Source: Tanypteryx hageni (lineage: Eukaryota; Arthropoda; Insecta; Odonata; Petaluridae). Taken from it: a stretch of 64,000 nucleotides of DNA. The stretch spans positions 77,326,572 through 77,390,571 of the forward strand of contig CM054116.1 in the NCBI GenBank assembly GCA_028673005.1, given 5' to 3'. Position numbers and translations under genes: made by a program. A model generated the notes under the pieces. The model did no database searches. It was not told the origin of the DNA and worked only from the letters and a program-made list of their open reading frames with translations. Below, one piece after another: positions 1 through 10,914 of this stretch. Within the stretch, counting starts at the first letter, position 1. Each line of letters starts with the position of its first letter.

Positions 1-639
1 ACTAAAACCTTTACCGTGAGCAGCAGCAAGCGGCAGGGCTAAGCACACGGCGCTAAAAGCGGCGATTATCAGGTGGTGACTGTCCTTTCAACCTTGAAAC
101 TCGACCTCTAAAAACCCCTTGCATCCCGAAATGGCTTGTCATTGGATTTTTTTTCGGGTGTGCGGAGTAGGGGGCGGGGGAGACGATGAGAAAGAGAGAT
201 GGGAGGAGAGAAGGGGAAGCAGCAATATTCGTCCAAGGGGAAAATTGTTCATCGCCCTGCGGAGGGAGCGTAATGGACGGGTGTTTGCGAGCGCGCGTCG
301 TGCCTCCGTGGATGGCGAAATCTTTTCTCTCCCCCCCTCCTCACACCTCCCTCCCACACCCTCCGTCTTCCCCTACCTCCCAACTCGCTCACTCCCTTTA
401 ACCCTCCTCTTTCCACGCTCTCCATTACAACCTCCGTCTCCTCACCCTCCCGCCTCTTTTTCCCTACATCCGAGGGGCTGAAGAGAATGTAATTTGGAGA
501 GGCTGAAGAGAGGATGAGGTGAGTGGCAGGGGGGAGGAGGCGAGATGCGAATGTTAGGTTGACAGGCGGAAGGGTGGAGGTCGGAGTTGGCGTATGTGCG
601 TGTGTGAATGGGGGTTGAAGGAAATAAGGGGTAATGAAA

Positions 640-780
640 CGGAACTCCGTGAGAGAGAAAGAGAGGTAGAGTGGGAGATGAAGGTGCGGAGAGAGAGGGA
701 ATGGGAGAGAGAGAGGGATTGGGAGAGAGAGAGAGAGGGTTTGGGAGAGAGAAACAAAGAGAGAGAGAGAGTTGGGCTCT
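640..780. repeat. GA-rich low-complexity tract
   Basis: The plus strand is dominated by GAGAGAGA interspersed with GGGA and GTGG. Open frames across it on both strands translate to runs of Arg/Glu or Ser/Leu, which is what a purine microsatellite gives in any frame. I treat them as non-coding. Confidence 0.8.
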
Positions 781-3675
781 GGAGGGTTGGGCGAGTGGGA
801 CGGCTTGTGTAAGGAGTGCCTTTTTGCTTTGCGCTACAAGAAATACACCCCATTAAGAAAAATGTCACGGGGCGGGTTTCTTCTTTTATCCTCTAATTAA
901 AGCGGCGTTAAAAAAAATGTAATCAATTTCGCTCAGATTGCGAGGAAAAATAGAAAGTTGGTATTTCGGGCTGTTTTCTTTTGCTCTCTGCAATGGTTAA
1001 AGGAGAAGGAAGAGATTCGACTCTAATTGTTGCTCGTTTATTGGGACGGGAAAAAACATCAAGGAGAGTAATTTTTTGTGCGTGGGCATACCGTCATTCA
1101 TAATCCAACATTCTTGATTTTATTTTCCAGTTATAAACATTCTGACCCGCACATTTATCTTTAAATAACAAAATTACTTAGTATGAAATTTGCCTAATAT
1201 ATCATCGAAATTGTACGACGTCATCCGCGAATTTTAGTTGCTTAGGCGCTAATGACACTACCGTCGACGCGCCTGTAAAACTTTACAACAATCTACCACA
1301 ATTTGAGTTGCATATCAGTAAAATTGCATTAGTTGTCTTTATCAATAACGATTAGGAGTAAATGACACTCATAATTATGCGGGAAACACCTAACTGTAAT
1401 ATTACAATCGAGTCTTTGTCCTTTCTATGAAAGTAAAAAATGCGTCAAATTAATTTTAGTTTCTTTTAACTAAAATATGATTCCCTATATATTTCCGATC
1501 GCTCTTCGTAAAATTGTCTATAAATTAAGTTCAAGTTTGAACAAATTTGCAAAAACCTTGGCGTACACATATTTATTATTTCTTGTCACGTATTACAGTA
1601 CATCTTCACAAATTTACTTAGAAGAAGCATCGTGATGGTTTGTTTTCTAAAGCTCCAGACGATTCCACACCTATCGAAGCAGCTCTTGTCATTTCTTCCA
1701 TACGACATTCACGCGTAGATTTTCATCTCCGCTCTCCGACAGAATTCGGCTCGACATCCTGACCCTCCTGTCCAAAAGCGACATACTAAAAAGGCCATCT
1801 TGTTCTGTTAGCATTCAAATGGTGCAAAGCATCGTAGAATTCATTTTGTGTGGAATTCGGGTACTGGTCCCACAATCTGATCAGCGAGGTTGTAAAGCTC
1901 CTCTACGGTCTGAAAATAAATGGAATATTTTGAGTCATGTTCGGCATGCTTCCCATCAGCAGGAATTTGAATTGATAGATTTCATTTCATGCAATTTGCC
2001 TGTGAAAACCTCTAATAAGTTATTTAATGTTTATGTAAAATATTTTAAATTTACCTTGGCAAGCTATACAGGTTATTCCGAAATGAACGTACCAAAAACA
2101 AAGCTGCAATTTTTTATTATTTGAGATAACGGTCAAATTCAAATGAAAATTAACTTCTGAAGGTTTGAAAGTTTTGTATAATTGATAAGCTTATATTAAT
2201 TTTTAATTAAGTCTCGCTAAAAATTATCGAGCTCGTCTTATGACTGAAATAATTCTAATGTAAGCACTTAAATATGAAATAATTGTAAAATTAACTACTA
2301 TTCTTAGGCGTCTTCAATAGCCATAAGATTATTTATGTACTTATACTGGAACAAAACTTTTCATTGTCTTATCAATGACGTTATTATCTATTGGAAAATG
2401 TGTGTAGATTATAATAAAATAGCTAATGAAAGAATGCATGTAGAAGTTTATTAATGAACTTAAATAAAATTCTCACCCTTTTGTAAGTTATTTTCTTTTG
2501 AATTATGTTGGTAACTCAAATAATAAAATAATTATTCAACTTTGTTGAATTCATTACTGGAAATCCTATGTATTTCAATTGAAAAAGGTGACAACATAAT
2601 ATCATATAATAGGTGATTATCTCTTTCTTTCAGCGTCAGTTAATAAATAGAATATTTGGTAACAAAGTCTTTTTGTTCTCTTGTGAAATTTATAGAATTT
2701 TCCACATTTTCAGTAATTCTGTATGCATTCCTCGTTTCTAGCGTGTCTTTGTTAAAAGCAAGTCGGGGCATGCCTTTTACGACTATTTTATGAATGGAGA
2801 TAATTAATAAAATGTGATAAGGTCGGCGGATTTATATTCCTTGTACTTCAATTTTCCTTTGTTGTAAGCGTTCTCTGTAAACTAGGTTTTTCAGTTTCTT
2901 TTGCCTATCGTCGGAAAAAGTTCGCGTAGCTGTTTTTTGTTAAATTACCTCTGTGAGTGCCTTTTCCAAGCTAAATACTCGTATTTTGTATGATTTATTT
3001 CGTGTTTAAAGGAACTTTCGCGGGAATTCTTTTTCTTTTTTATTTCCTGGCCGAAACAAAGTCACTCCCTTGTTAATGATTCCTCAATATAAAAATACTT
3101 CCGAGACTTTTTTGTATTTTATACTTTATTTTTAATATGCTCAATACTCAAGCTTAATTTAATTTTTATATATGCTAGGTTACAATTTTTAATGTATTTT
3201 CAAATTCCTTCCCAATATAAAATTAAATATAATTTTTTCCCTATTTTTTGACTACATATTAAAATGTCCTTCACAGTAACTCTCTTGTCTCAGTTCGTTA
3301 AAAAATATTCAGTTTATTTCTAAGGATTGTCGTTGAAAAATACAAAGCATATTATGTTCTTTTCTTCTAACTAACTTTCCTATATCGAAAGATGTTGCCT
3401 TTTTAAACTATAATTTATCAGGATAGAGCGTTTATAAGGAACGGAGTAATATAGCACGCCTTTTTACGTGGAAAATCATTATAAATAGCTGCTTCTTACA
3501 TATATCTATAATATATAGCTACTTGTGCCTCACTCGCTGACACAAAACTCTTAGGTACTTCTAGAAGGGCTAGAAATCTTAAATTTGGCGTGTAGGTAGG
3601 CCGAGTGGCACGACCGACGAAAAAATCGAAAATCACAAAAAGAGTTAATATTTAAGGGGTCTTTTAACCCCAATT

Positions 3676-3780
3676 CCTTCTGTGTATTTAGATGGAGTTG
3701 TTCACACTATACGTTCAGTCAACGTCACGTCTTCGTCAATCTAAATACACACAAGGAAACAGAGACGTTACGTATAGTGT
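3676..3780. repeat. Two interleaved inverted repeats (A-B-A'-B')
   Basis: Arm A is 3676-3693 and its inverse A' is 3739-3756, matching at 17 of 18 positions (core GTGTATTTAGAT). Arm B is 3704-3714 (ACACTATACGT) and its inverse B' is 3770-3780, perfect over 11 bases. The order A, B, A', B' is interleaved rather than nested, so a transcript could pair as a pseudoknot but not as one simple hairpin. It could equally be the overlap of two MITE ends. It lies downstream of the last detected exon of the minus-strand gene. Confidence 0.7.
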
Positions 3781-3887
3781 AAATCGGCCTTTAGATTGCA
3801 TTATAATCGATTTGATTTCAGTCAACGACGTATATGTACATATTATGACGTGATGATTTTAAATTAATTTTTTATCCGGATACGTGC

Positions 3888-4497
3888 ACTGATTATGATG
3901 CCATAATCCTAACACAAAAAATATCCTAATTTTTACATAAATATTAGTGTAACACATAGGTTATTGTCTTAATGATGATTGTAGTTATTGCTGAAACAGG
4001 ACGATCTAAGCCATGAAACCTGAAATTCGAATACTTGGACGCGAGCCGGTTGCCAGAGAATTTTAAAATTCTGGAAATATGACTTAATTTCGCAGAAAAT
4101 TAAAATTATTGTCTTATATATTATTATGCCATTGATTTTAAACTAAGACGTAAACATAGGATCACGTCATTATACTAGCACACGAAAATTATTAAAATAT
4201 AAAAAGTATTTTAATGTTGTTTCATAGTTTTCGAGAAATTTTCTCTTTTCAATTGTTAAATATAAGGGCATCGTCATACCTATTTCGCGATTTAAATCCA
4301 AATACGTGCTAAAGGCATGGCTAATGATGCCATAATCTTAGCACAAAATATCCTAATTTTACCATAAATTTAGTGTGTAGGGTATTGTCTTAATGATGAT
4401 TATTCTTATTGCTCATGCGTGGTGATCTGAGGCATGAAACTTGAAATATGAAAACTTGGACAACAGCCGATTGTCAGAGAATTTGAAATTACGGATA
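3888..4497. repeat. Diverged tandem duplication, about 430-bp period
   Basis: A stretch beginning ATGATGCCATAATC at about 3895 recurs at about 4324. Both copies then carry the order ATATCCTAATTTT, TATTGTCTTAATGATGATT, CATGAAAC(C/T)TGAAAT, ACTTGGAC and CAGAGAATTT. The two copies differ by many substitutions and small indels, so the duplication is old. No open reading frame is shared. Confidence 0.75.
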
Positions 4498-4645
4498 GTT
4501 GCCGTAATTACGCGAAAAATTACAAATATTCTACTAGAACTCGTGGAATTTATTATCTAATACATATATGGCCTACATAGCTGAAGTGCTGTTGCGCAGG
4601 AGATCGCATTGGTTTATTTACGAGTTTAGATCTTGGTGTAAGATG

Positions 4646-4683
4646 ATTTTTTAAGCGCTTGCAGTTTGCAAGCACCGACAACT
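4646..4683 (+). mobile_element. Degenerate Helitron-like 3' end
   Basis: The hairpin GCTTGCAgttTGCAAGC is followed by ACCGACAACTCG and then T. This parallels the 3' ends of the two Helitron-like copies at 19801-21339, where the same stem is followed by ACCAACTACTAG and T. The bases just upstream (GGTGTAAGATG) also resemble the element's GGTGAGATG. The terminal CTAG reads CTCG here, so it is a decayed or mutated end. The 5' extent could not be followed. Confidence 0.5.
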
Positions 4684-4767
4684 CGTATTAAAAACTGGTA
4701 AGAGTCCGATGGATTGGGTGACAGAATCAATACAAACAAAGCATCCGCTATACTCCCTTTTGCTCAC

Positions 4768-4974
4768 CTTTGCCCTTCTGAGCTCCTTCACCAATGGAGA
4801 CTCGTATTTGATCGTTTCGATTTTGTTTTCGGGCATCATGTATTCCCTGTCCTCCTCCTCGTCACGCAGATTTCTCTCCTCTTCCGACTGTGACATATCA
4901 AAGGCAGTCACACCCTCGTCTTCTACGCCAAAGAGTATGTCATCGCTGTCCAGATCTTCGTCCCACTCGATATT
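4768..4974 (-). CDS. Exon of unrecognised charged-protein gene (acidic segment; most downstream exon found)
   Basis: This exon is 207 bases, 69 codons, phase 0 at both ends. On the minus strand the acceptor is TTATAAAG before AATATCGAG and the donor is GCAAAG before GTGAGC. The peptide starts NIEWDEDLDSDD and is strongly acidic, with a DEEED run and later IETIKYESPLVKELRRAK. It joins in frame to the preceding exon, which ends SDGDYLD, giving a continuous Asp/Glu-rich stretch. GC content and codon quality stand out from the AT-rich flanks. No domain is recognised; an acidic disordered binding region is an inference only. The next exon is not identified: reading through the donor gives a frame that stops within about 20 codons, so splicing onward is expected. 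Confidence 0.75.
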
Positions 4975-7900
4975 CTTTATAAAAATAAATCAGCTTGTTT
5001 AATAATTACGAATTGTTTTTCGGAAAATTTTACCGGCAGTTGTAAATAACTTTAATTTAATCTACCCTTATTTTAAATTTATATTATTATAGGTGTACTT
5101 AGACTTTATGTGAAGAATTTTACTCATTTGCATCTTGTGCACGCTATAACTGCGTTACAATATTTTACCCTTAATTATATAACATTCTTCCCGCGAAAGT
5201 CTTCCAAGAATTATATACGCAAAAATACTATCTTTTACAACGTATATTACACATATTAATTTAAAGATGCCACTTAATTTAAGGTGAGATTATTAATGCA
5301 ACTCATGAAAAGACAATCTAGGACAATAAAAACGTAGGAGAAAGTTATTTTTTAATTTTCAGGAATGTAAATGTTATCAGAATTACAGGAGTTCTATAAA
5401 ATTGGAATAAAGACAGGAAGATGGCTATTATGAGTAGAAAACATAGGAGTGGTTTTCAGCGAAGTCTCATTTCTGCTTTGCGAGACATCTAGAGTGACGT
5501 ATATCATATTAAATATATATATCCTCAGGCGTGGATTACAATGAGATCTATAAAAAAAATCCTTCTGTTACGTAGAAAAGCTCATATTCTGGAACGGGCT
5601 TAACGGGATAAAATAGATCTTTCTGTGGTCATATCTGAGCATTCTCTCTCTGTGTTTGCTAGTACGATGATTGTGGCATCGCTTGGAAAAATCACGGCAA
5701 TTGCTCTCTACTTTCCTCCCGTCGAAGGTCCCGGGTGAGGATCAGTCGCTGTTTCCTTCTGCACCGCTTGTATTCGAAAATTCACGACACCTTCTGTAAG
5801 CAAGAGATATTAAGATAGCTTTTTATTCGCATAATGGTTTTTAAGATTCGCACCCTCAGAACGCGATGGAAGGAAAGGGATGGTTTACATGCGCCGATTT
5901 TAAAGTATTTTTGCTCACAAGTCTACAGTTGCAGGCGTTAACTTGTGGAATCTTTCCACATTCTTAAATGGGAATATTTCGAAGTGGAAATATACAAATC
6001 TTCTCATTAAAAACATTTTTACTCAGATTTTAACTTAGTTCCGTCTATACTTATGTTATTTTACACATATTACGATTCAACTTAGCTTACATTAGTATTT
6101 TTCATTAGTATCATAGTTATCTTTTTCCTAGAAACCCTTATTCCCGACGTGAGAGCAGTAGAAGGCTGAGAAGAGAGTGCGAAGGCGAAGTTTCTTCCCT
6201 TTGCCCCAAATTTTCACGATTTCCCTGTCTAAAAGAGTCAACGCTCTCGATTAAGACCCATCATACTCAGAAAACCTCTAATAATAAGAGCAACTGGTGT
6301 GATTCCTATTCAAACGCATTACGGTTTAAGGTTGACCGAAGTAATGTTCGGTTGTTTTGATGTCTTCATTCCTGCATAAGTGGTAGTTGATATTCAATAT
6401 TCGCTTACCTCCATTTTGTCGTCGGAATCAATGAAAGTATTTTAAAATTAAGCCTGTGATATTACATATTCCGTTTAAGGGTACCTATTTCTAATCGCAG
6501 TTAAAAATGCATTATTTTAAATAATCATTCGCCTAATTTTATTTCTCTTAAAAAATTCCACCTCATTGATTTTTTAATTGATTAAACATACATAACACAC
6601 TTAGAGATAATGTTCAATAGCAAAAAATAAAATCTAATATAAATATTTATATCGTTATTAGTCGTTTGATACATTCCACATATATATTTTTGAAAAGTTA
6701 TTTCTAGTATTTAGATTTTGTATTTAAACAGCTATGATAGAAGCAGTTCAATTAGAGATTTTTATTATAATATTATAACCAAGGAAGGTATCACTTCGTA
6801 GGACATTATGCAAAAGAAATGAAACTGACTATGTAGAGTTCCAATTTAATTTATTTACTTTAATTAAAGGGCAAAATTACGTGTTTGATTTAATTTGTAA
6901 ATTTTTATTGATAACACATGGTCAATGTGTTTGCAATTATATGTTATTCTCTATATTAAGTCCTTATTACCACTGCATATTAAAGATAGTTGGTCAAAAA
7001 GTCTTTCATTCAATAAGAATTTGAACAATCTATTTACTATTGAGTAAGTTTTACTTTGCATTTCTCATTTTCAGTCCAACATTTACAAATTTCTACTTTT
7101 TATTTCATTTACGCTTGATCAATAATAGTAAAGAGGCTTTTGATTCAAATGCTTTAGTGTATTTTTATTCAGAAAACTACAGAAAAGTATTCTTCGAAAT
7201 ACCGATAGAAATGTTTAAATTTTAGAATTGGAGACAATTGGATGGTTATTTGCGGAAGAGATCGATAAAGAAAAAGTATCAGTAAGCCATCACAATCATT
7301 TTTCATGCGTGTCTCAATAATAAAGTAGCATCTGCCGTCACTTTTATATTAGAGAGAATGGCTCAGAATGGGAATTTTTAGTCATTTAAATTGAATTTTT
7401 ATTTATATTTCGTAACAAACCCGTCATATTAAAGTTACCTTTAGTTATTTCCTTTGATTTCTTATCGTTTAATCAGATTTATTTTCAGTTCAAGTTTTTC
7501 ATGCACACTATTTCGCTAGGATCTTAATATAGAGATGCATACAGTGCCGTAACTAGCTATTTTAGCACCTGGGACAAGCTACCAAATATGCGCCCCTCCA
7601 TAAAAAATTCTCGCCTATATTTTTACTATATTTTGGGTGAACAACAAATAAATAAAAATAGACTATAAATGATGCAATTTCTTACTTTAAATGTGCATAA
7701 TTGAAATTTATAATTATAAATATAATAACTTACATAGTTATACATAATTAAAATACAGAAAGTATAAATATTTTAATATTAATTAATATTACTTGATTTT
7801 AATAAAGCAAACTCATCAATAACATAATCGAAATTTATAGTTTATACTATGCTTAATGTCTGGAACAAGTACAGCAGCAAAATCGCCCTTGTACTTGCGC

Positions 7901-8393
7901 CATGCAACCTCGCACAACTTGCCATTAACAATTTTTGCGCCCGGGGCAGATGCCCCGCTTGCCCCGCCCTAGTTACGGCACTGGATGCATAACTACGCCC
8001 ACCCGGGCAGTGAGTATGAATAGTGCATTGCATTCATATTACAATCTTATTTATTAAGTACAGATTTATGCTACTTCTTGGTATAAAAATAATTTACACG
8101 CGAATTAAGTAATACTACATTATGTCATATGTTTTAAGCTTACGCTTTCGTTTACAAACTGAACTTTTACTTTATCATTTAAAACTAGTGCTCATACTAT
8201 TTGAATGCGTTTACTCAGATTGAAGCAAATTCCCCACAGTTAATACAAGATATCGGAATAATTCTATATTCCTCCACATGCTTATATGTATACAATTACA
8301 CAAATACATGGATCATGGAATGTGAATAAAAATGTAAACATACGCCTGTGCTTTATGTAATCAGACATTCTTTGAAACGTTCAGGAAACTTAC
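4975..8393 (-). other. Intron of the minus-strand gene (3.4 kb)
   Basis: It is bounded by the GTAAGT donor at 8393 and the AG acceptor at 4976-4975 (minus strand). The content is AT-rich. The only named feature is the hAT element at 7542-7983. I see no exon, RNA gene or other structured repeat elsewhere in it. Confidence 0.65.
7542..7983. mobile_element. Non-autonomous hAT element (442 bp) with perfect 8-bp TSD
   Basis: The termini are CAGTGCCGTAACTAG at the left and its exact inverse CTAGTTACGGCACTG at the right. The flanks carry a perfect 8-base direct repeat, GATGCATA, at 7534-7541 and 7984-7991. An 8-bp target-site duplication with CAGTG-type termini is the hAT signature. The interior is mostly AT-rich, with a GC-rich subterminal part near the right end (GCCCGGGGC type sequence). 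It has no transposase, so it is non-autonomous. It sits in an intron of the minus-strand gene. Confidence 0.9.
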
Positions 8394-8618
8394 GTCCAGA
8401 TAATCACCGTCAGAGGATGGGGTCGCTAAATCGCCTTCGGTCGCCTCAAATAGCCTCTTCAGTTGCGCCTTCCCACCCTCCGGACGTTCGTCCTTCCTAG
8501 ACCTGAATTCGGATATGTCCAGAAGGACCTTCATGGAACCTTCAGTTTTTCCTAGCTCGAACCCGCTGATATCGCTCTTCGAGCCGGAGCTCTCCTTCGC
8601 GTCGTCCCCGTGGGCTAT
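8394..8618 (-). CDS. Exon of unrecognised charged-protein gene (Ser/Lys/Asp-rich)
   Basis: This exon is 225 bases, 75 codons, phase 0 at both ends. The minus-strand acceptor is GTGTTCAG before ATAGCCCAC and the donor is CTGGAC before GTAAGT. The peptide begins IAHGDDAKESSGSKSD, includes MKVLLDISEFRSRKDE and AQLKRLFEA, and ends SSDGDYLD. It is hydrophilic, with one short amphipathic segment (about residues 29-40) and a second (residues 51-60). It follows exon 14218-14069 and precedes exon 4974-4768 in matching phase. The family is not recognised. Upstream of the acceptor the minus-strand frame stays open through a polypyrimidine-rich stretch, but that part is low-complexity and I read it as intron. 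Confidence 0.75.
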
Positions 8619-10914
8619 CTGAACACAGAAAACGCCGGATAGCGGCGATAGTAAAAGGGACAGGAGAGGTAGCAGAAGGTTAGGGAAGAGGGAAATTCCC
8701 TCCGGTCGCAATAAAACAAAAGAATTAGGAAAGGAAAAAGGAGGAGGTGGAGATATCGGCGACTGTTTGGATCTCCCTCCTTCCCTCTCGTTTAGCCTCG
8801 AAACCGATCTATATATCGACTCGAGAGGAAAAAGCGACATCAAAAGAATGCCGTTCCGCAAGAAGTCTCCCCGGGAAACGCTTCGTTTTTGTTTATTTTG
8901 CTTTCTCCCTCCCGTTTTTTCTTGATGGGTAAAAGAATGTAGGAAAAGAGGCGGGGTGGGAAAGTCGTAGACAGGTGGGGGATAGAGGACGAGGGGGGGT
9001 AGGGAAAGCCGAAATAAATTGCTTTCTCGTCTATTGTGTGGGAGAAAAAATATGGGGAACCTTTCGCGATGCTCGCCTTCTGACCTATTTTCGATTTTTT
9101 ACTTTATCGTATCCATCTCCGCTCCGTTTCTTTTTAGCAATTTAGATTCGTGTTTTTTTTTCCAGTCGATTTTTTCCGGAGGAAATGAAAGTTTTTTTTT
9201 CACTCTGATTTTTTTCGTAAAAGTGCCCGGCCTGATGTCGAAGGAAAAAAAGCTCTTCCGCTCGGAAAGGCCTTCTGCCATGCGATCACCTGACTTCCTT
9301 CCTGATCGGAGGTAGGTAGTTTTGTCTCTTCAAAATCGCCGCTTTGCGAGGGTTCCGTTTGATTGTTCGGCCTATTGCATCGTGTGTGTGTGTGTGTTTA
9401 TCGTGGTCTCTCGAAAACTTTCAGAAGCACTGATTAAGTCTGTCACAAATGTATACAACGTATCATTACATTTTTGTAGGACCGCATTTATTTGGAAAAG
9501 TAATCCCATCGAGTATCCGATATAAATCTCCGTAAATATATGAACTTAAAAAATAATCGTTGAATTTTTTAACCTCTCGAAACATATGATATACAAGAAG
9601 GTCTAGACGAGCGAGGTTAATGCCCTGAATCAGGATCAACGTTATTAGAATGTTGTTAGTGTGAAACAATGATTTTGTCTGTTTTTATGCGAGAAGAAAT
9701 GAAAAATGGCGATAGGAGCGATGCCGATGTTGTAAACGCTTACGCGCGTTGATAATATTCTGTTAAGGCGGTTTGGAGAAAGTAATCTCTTTAGAAGGGC
9801 TGAATTCGATATCTTTAGCGTTCTTCGTTCAAATAGTATGTTCCTTTAAAATTAAAAAATGGATTTGCTTAAAAAAGAGTTCAAGGCAAACATACTCGTA
9901 ACCCCTTTAAGAAGCCCATGACTGCAATATTTGATTCAAGTATCAAAATGTTGGTACTGAGGGCGGATATTTAATCTCCTAATTATTAATAGGAATTACT
10001 CGCAATGCTCGTTTGGACGTCATTTATCTCTCTTTATTACACTCGTAACTTGTGATATTGACTGTGAAGGACTGACATAGATGAATTATCAAACCGATTT
10101 CACTCTTAAGACAGACTCAATAATTCTCGTTTGAATTCATTCAGCTCTTATAGACGAGTTTTTTTCTTACTTCAACCGTGATTTTCATTCAGTAACGTTA
10201 CCTTTGAATAAGTTGAGAGATATGGTGTTTAATTTTCGTGATGGCCGTTTTAACATATTTAATAACGTTTTTACGAATCTGTATTCAAAAAGTCTTTTGA
10301 ATTCTAACGAAATGACTTCAGTAGTCGAGTCAAAACCAACTTTCCCTTCTTGATTCATTGACATTAGTATTTTCTGCTTACTAAAACTTATAGATCATTA
10401 TGTCTGTCATATGGAATATATTTTATATTAGGTACCAAGAATGTATATGCAAATAACTTCATAGTGGCTCCTTAACTAGCGCTTGATAAAATCTCATAAG
10501 TTCGTTTCCCAAAGACCCGTCCTTGCTTATGTATTTATTTTCACTTTTATGCATATAGGACAGCTCAGCGCAAGATATCAATATTTCTCATGGTTTTAAT
10601 TTATAAAGTAAAGTGCATTAAATGAAATATTTTCTCATGCTCGCCGATATGCTACGGAGGTAATGTTGTAGTACTTTTGTCTGATTTCTATGTCTCTGGG
10701 GAAATTGATTATTTGGCTGGATCTTAATGTTACCGCTTTGATCGTAGTAATGAGAAAAATTTTCGGTATGAGGTTCGCTTTCTTTTTGCAGCAATGGTAA
10801 AGATAAAATATTCCTCTTTGGAAAAGGAGTTAAGAAGTGACTGCTTTCATGAATTTACCTAGCAGAAAACAATTTCCAATACCACATTCTTTTCTTTTTC
10901 GATGTCATCTAGTT

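Larger units (their letters stand above)
1..4767. other. Downstream intron or flank with no identified gene
   Basis: No convincing exon was found here. The first 870 bases are GC-rich and end in a GA-rich run at 640-780; open frames there are low-complexity. From 900 to 3600 the sequence is AT-rich with nothing I can name except a slightly GC-richer patch at 1640-1800. An interleaved inverted repeat (3676-3780), a diverged tandem duplication (3888-4497) and a Helitron-like 3' end (4646-4683) are listed separately. If the minus-strand gene continues beyond its 4974-4768 exon, this stretch is its next intron, or its last exon was missed. Confidence 0.5.

Noticed and set aside
554..868. Open frames on both strands through 550-870
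   Set aside because: They are GA/CT low-complexity translations (Ser/Leu or Arg/Glu runs) with no motif or splice context.
4709..5002. Plus-strand frame of 97 codons
   Set aside because: It is the antisense shadow of the minus-strand exon 4974-4768; its Ser-rich runs mirror Glu/Asp codons.
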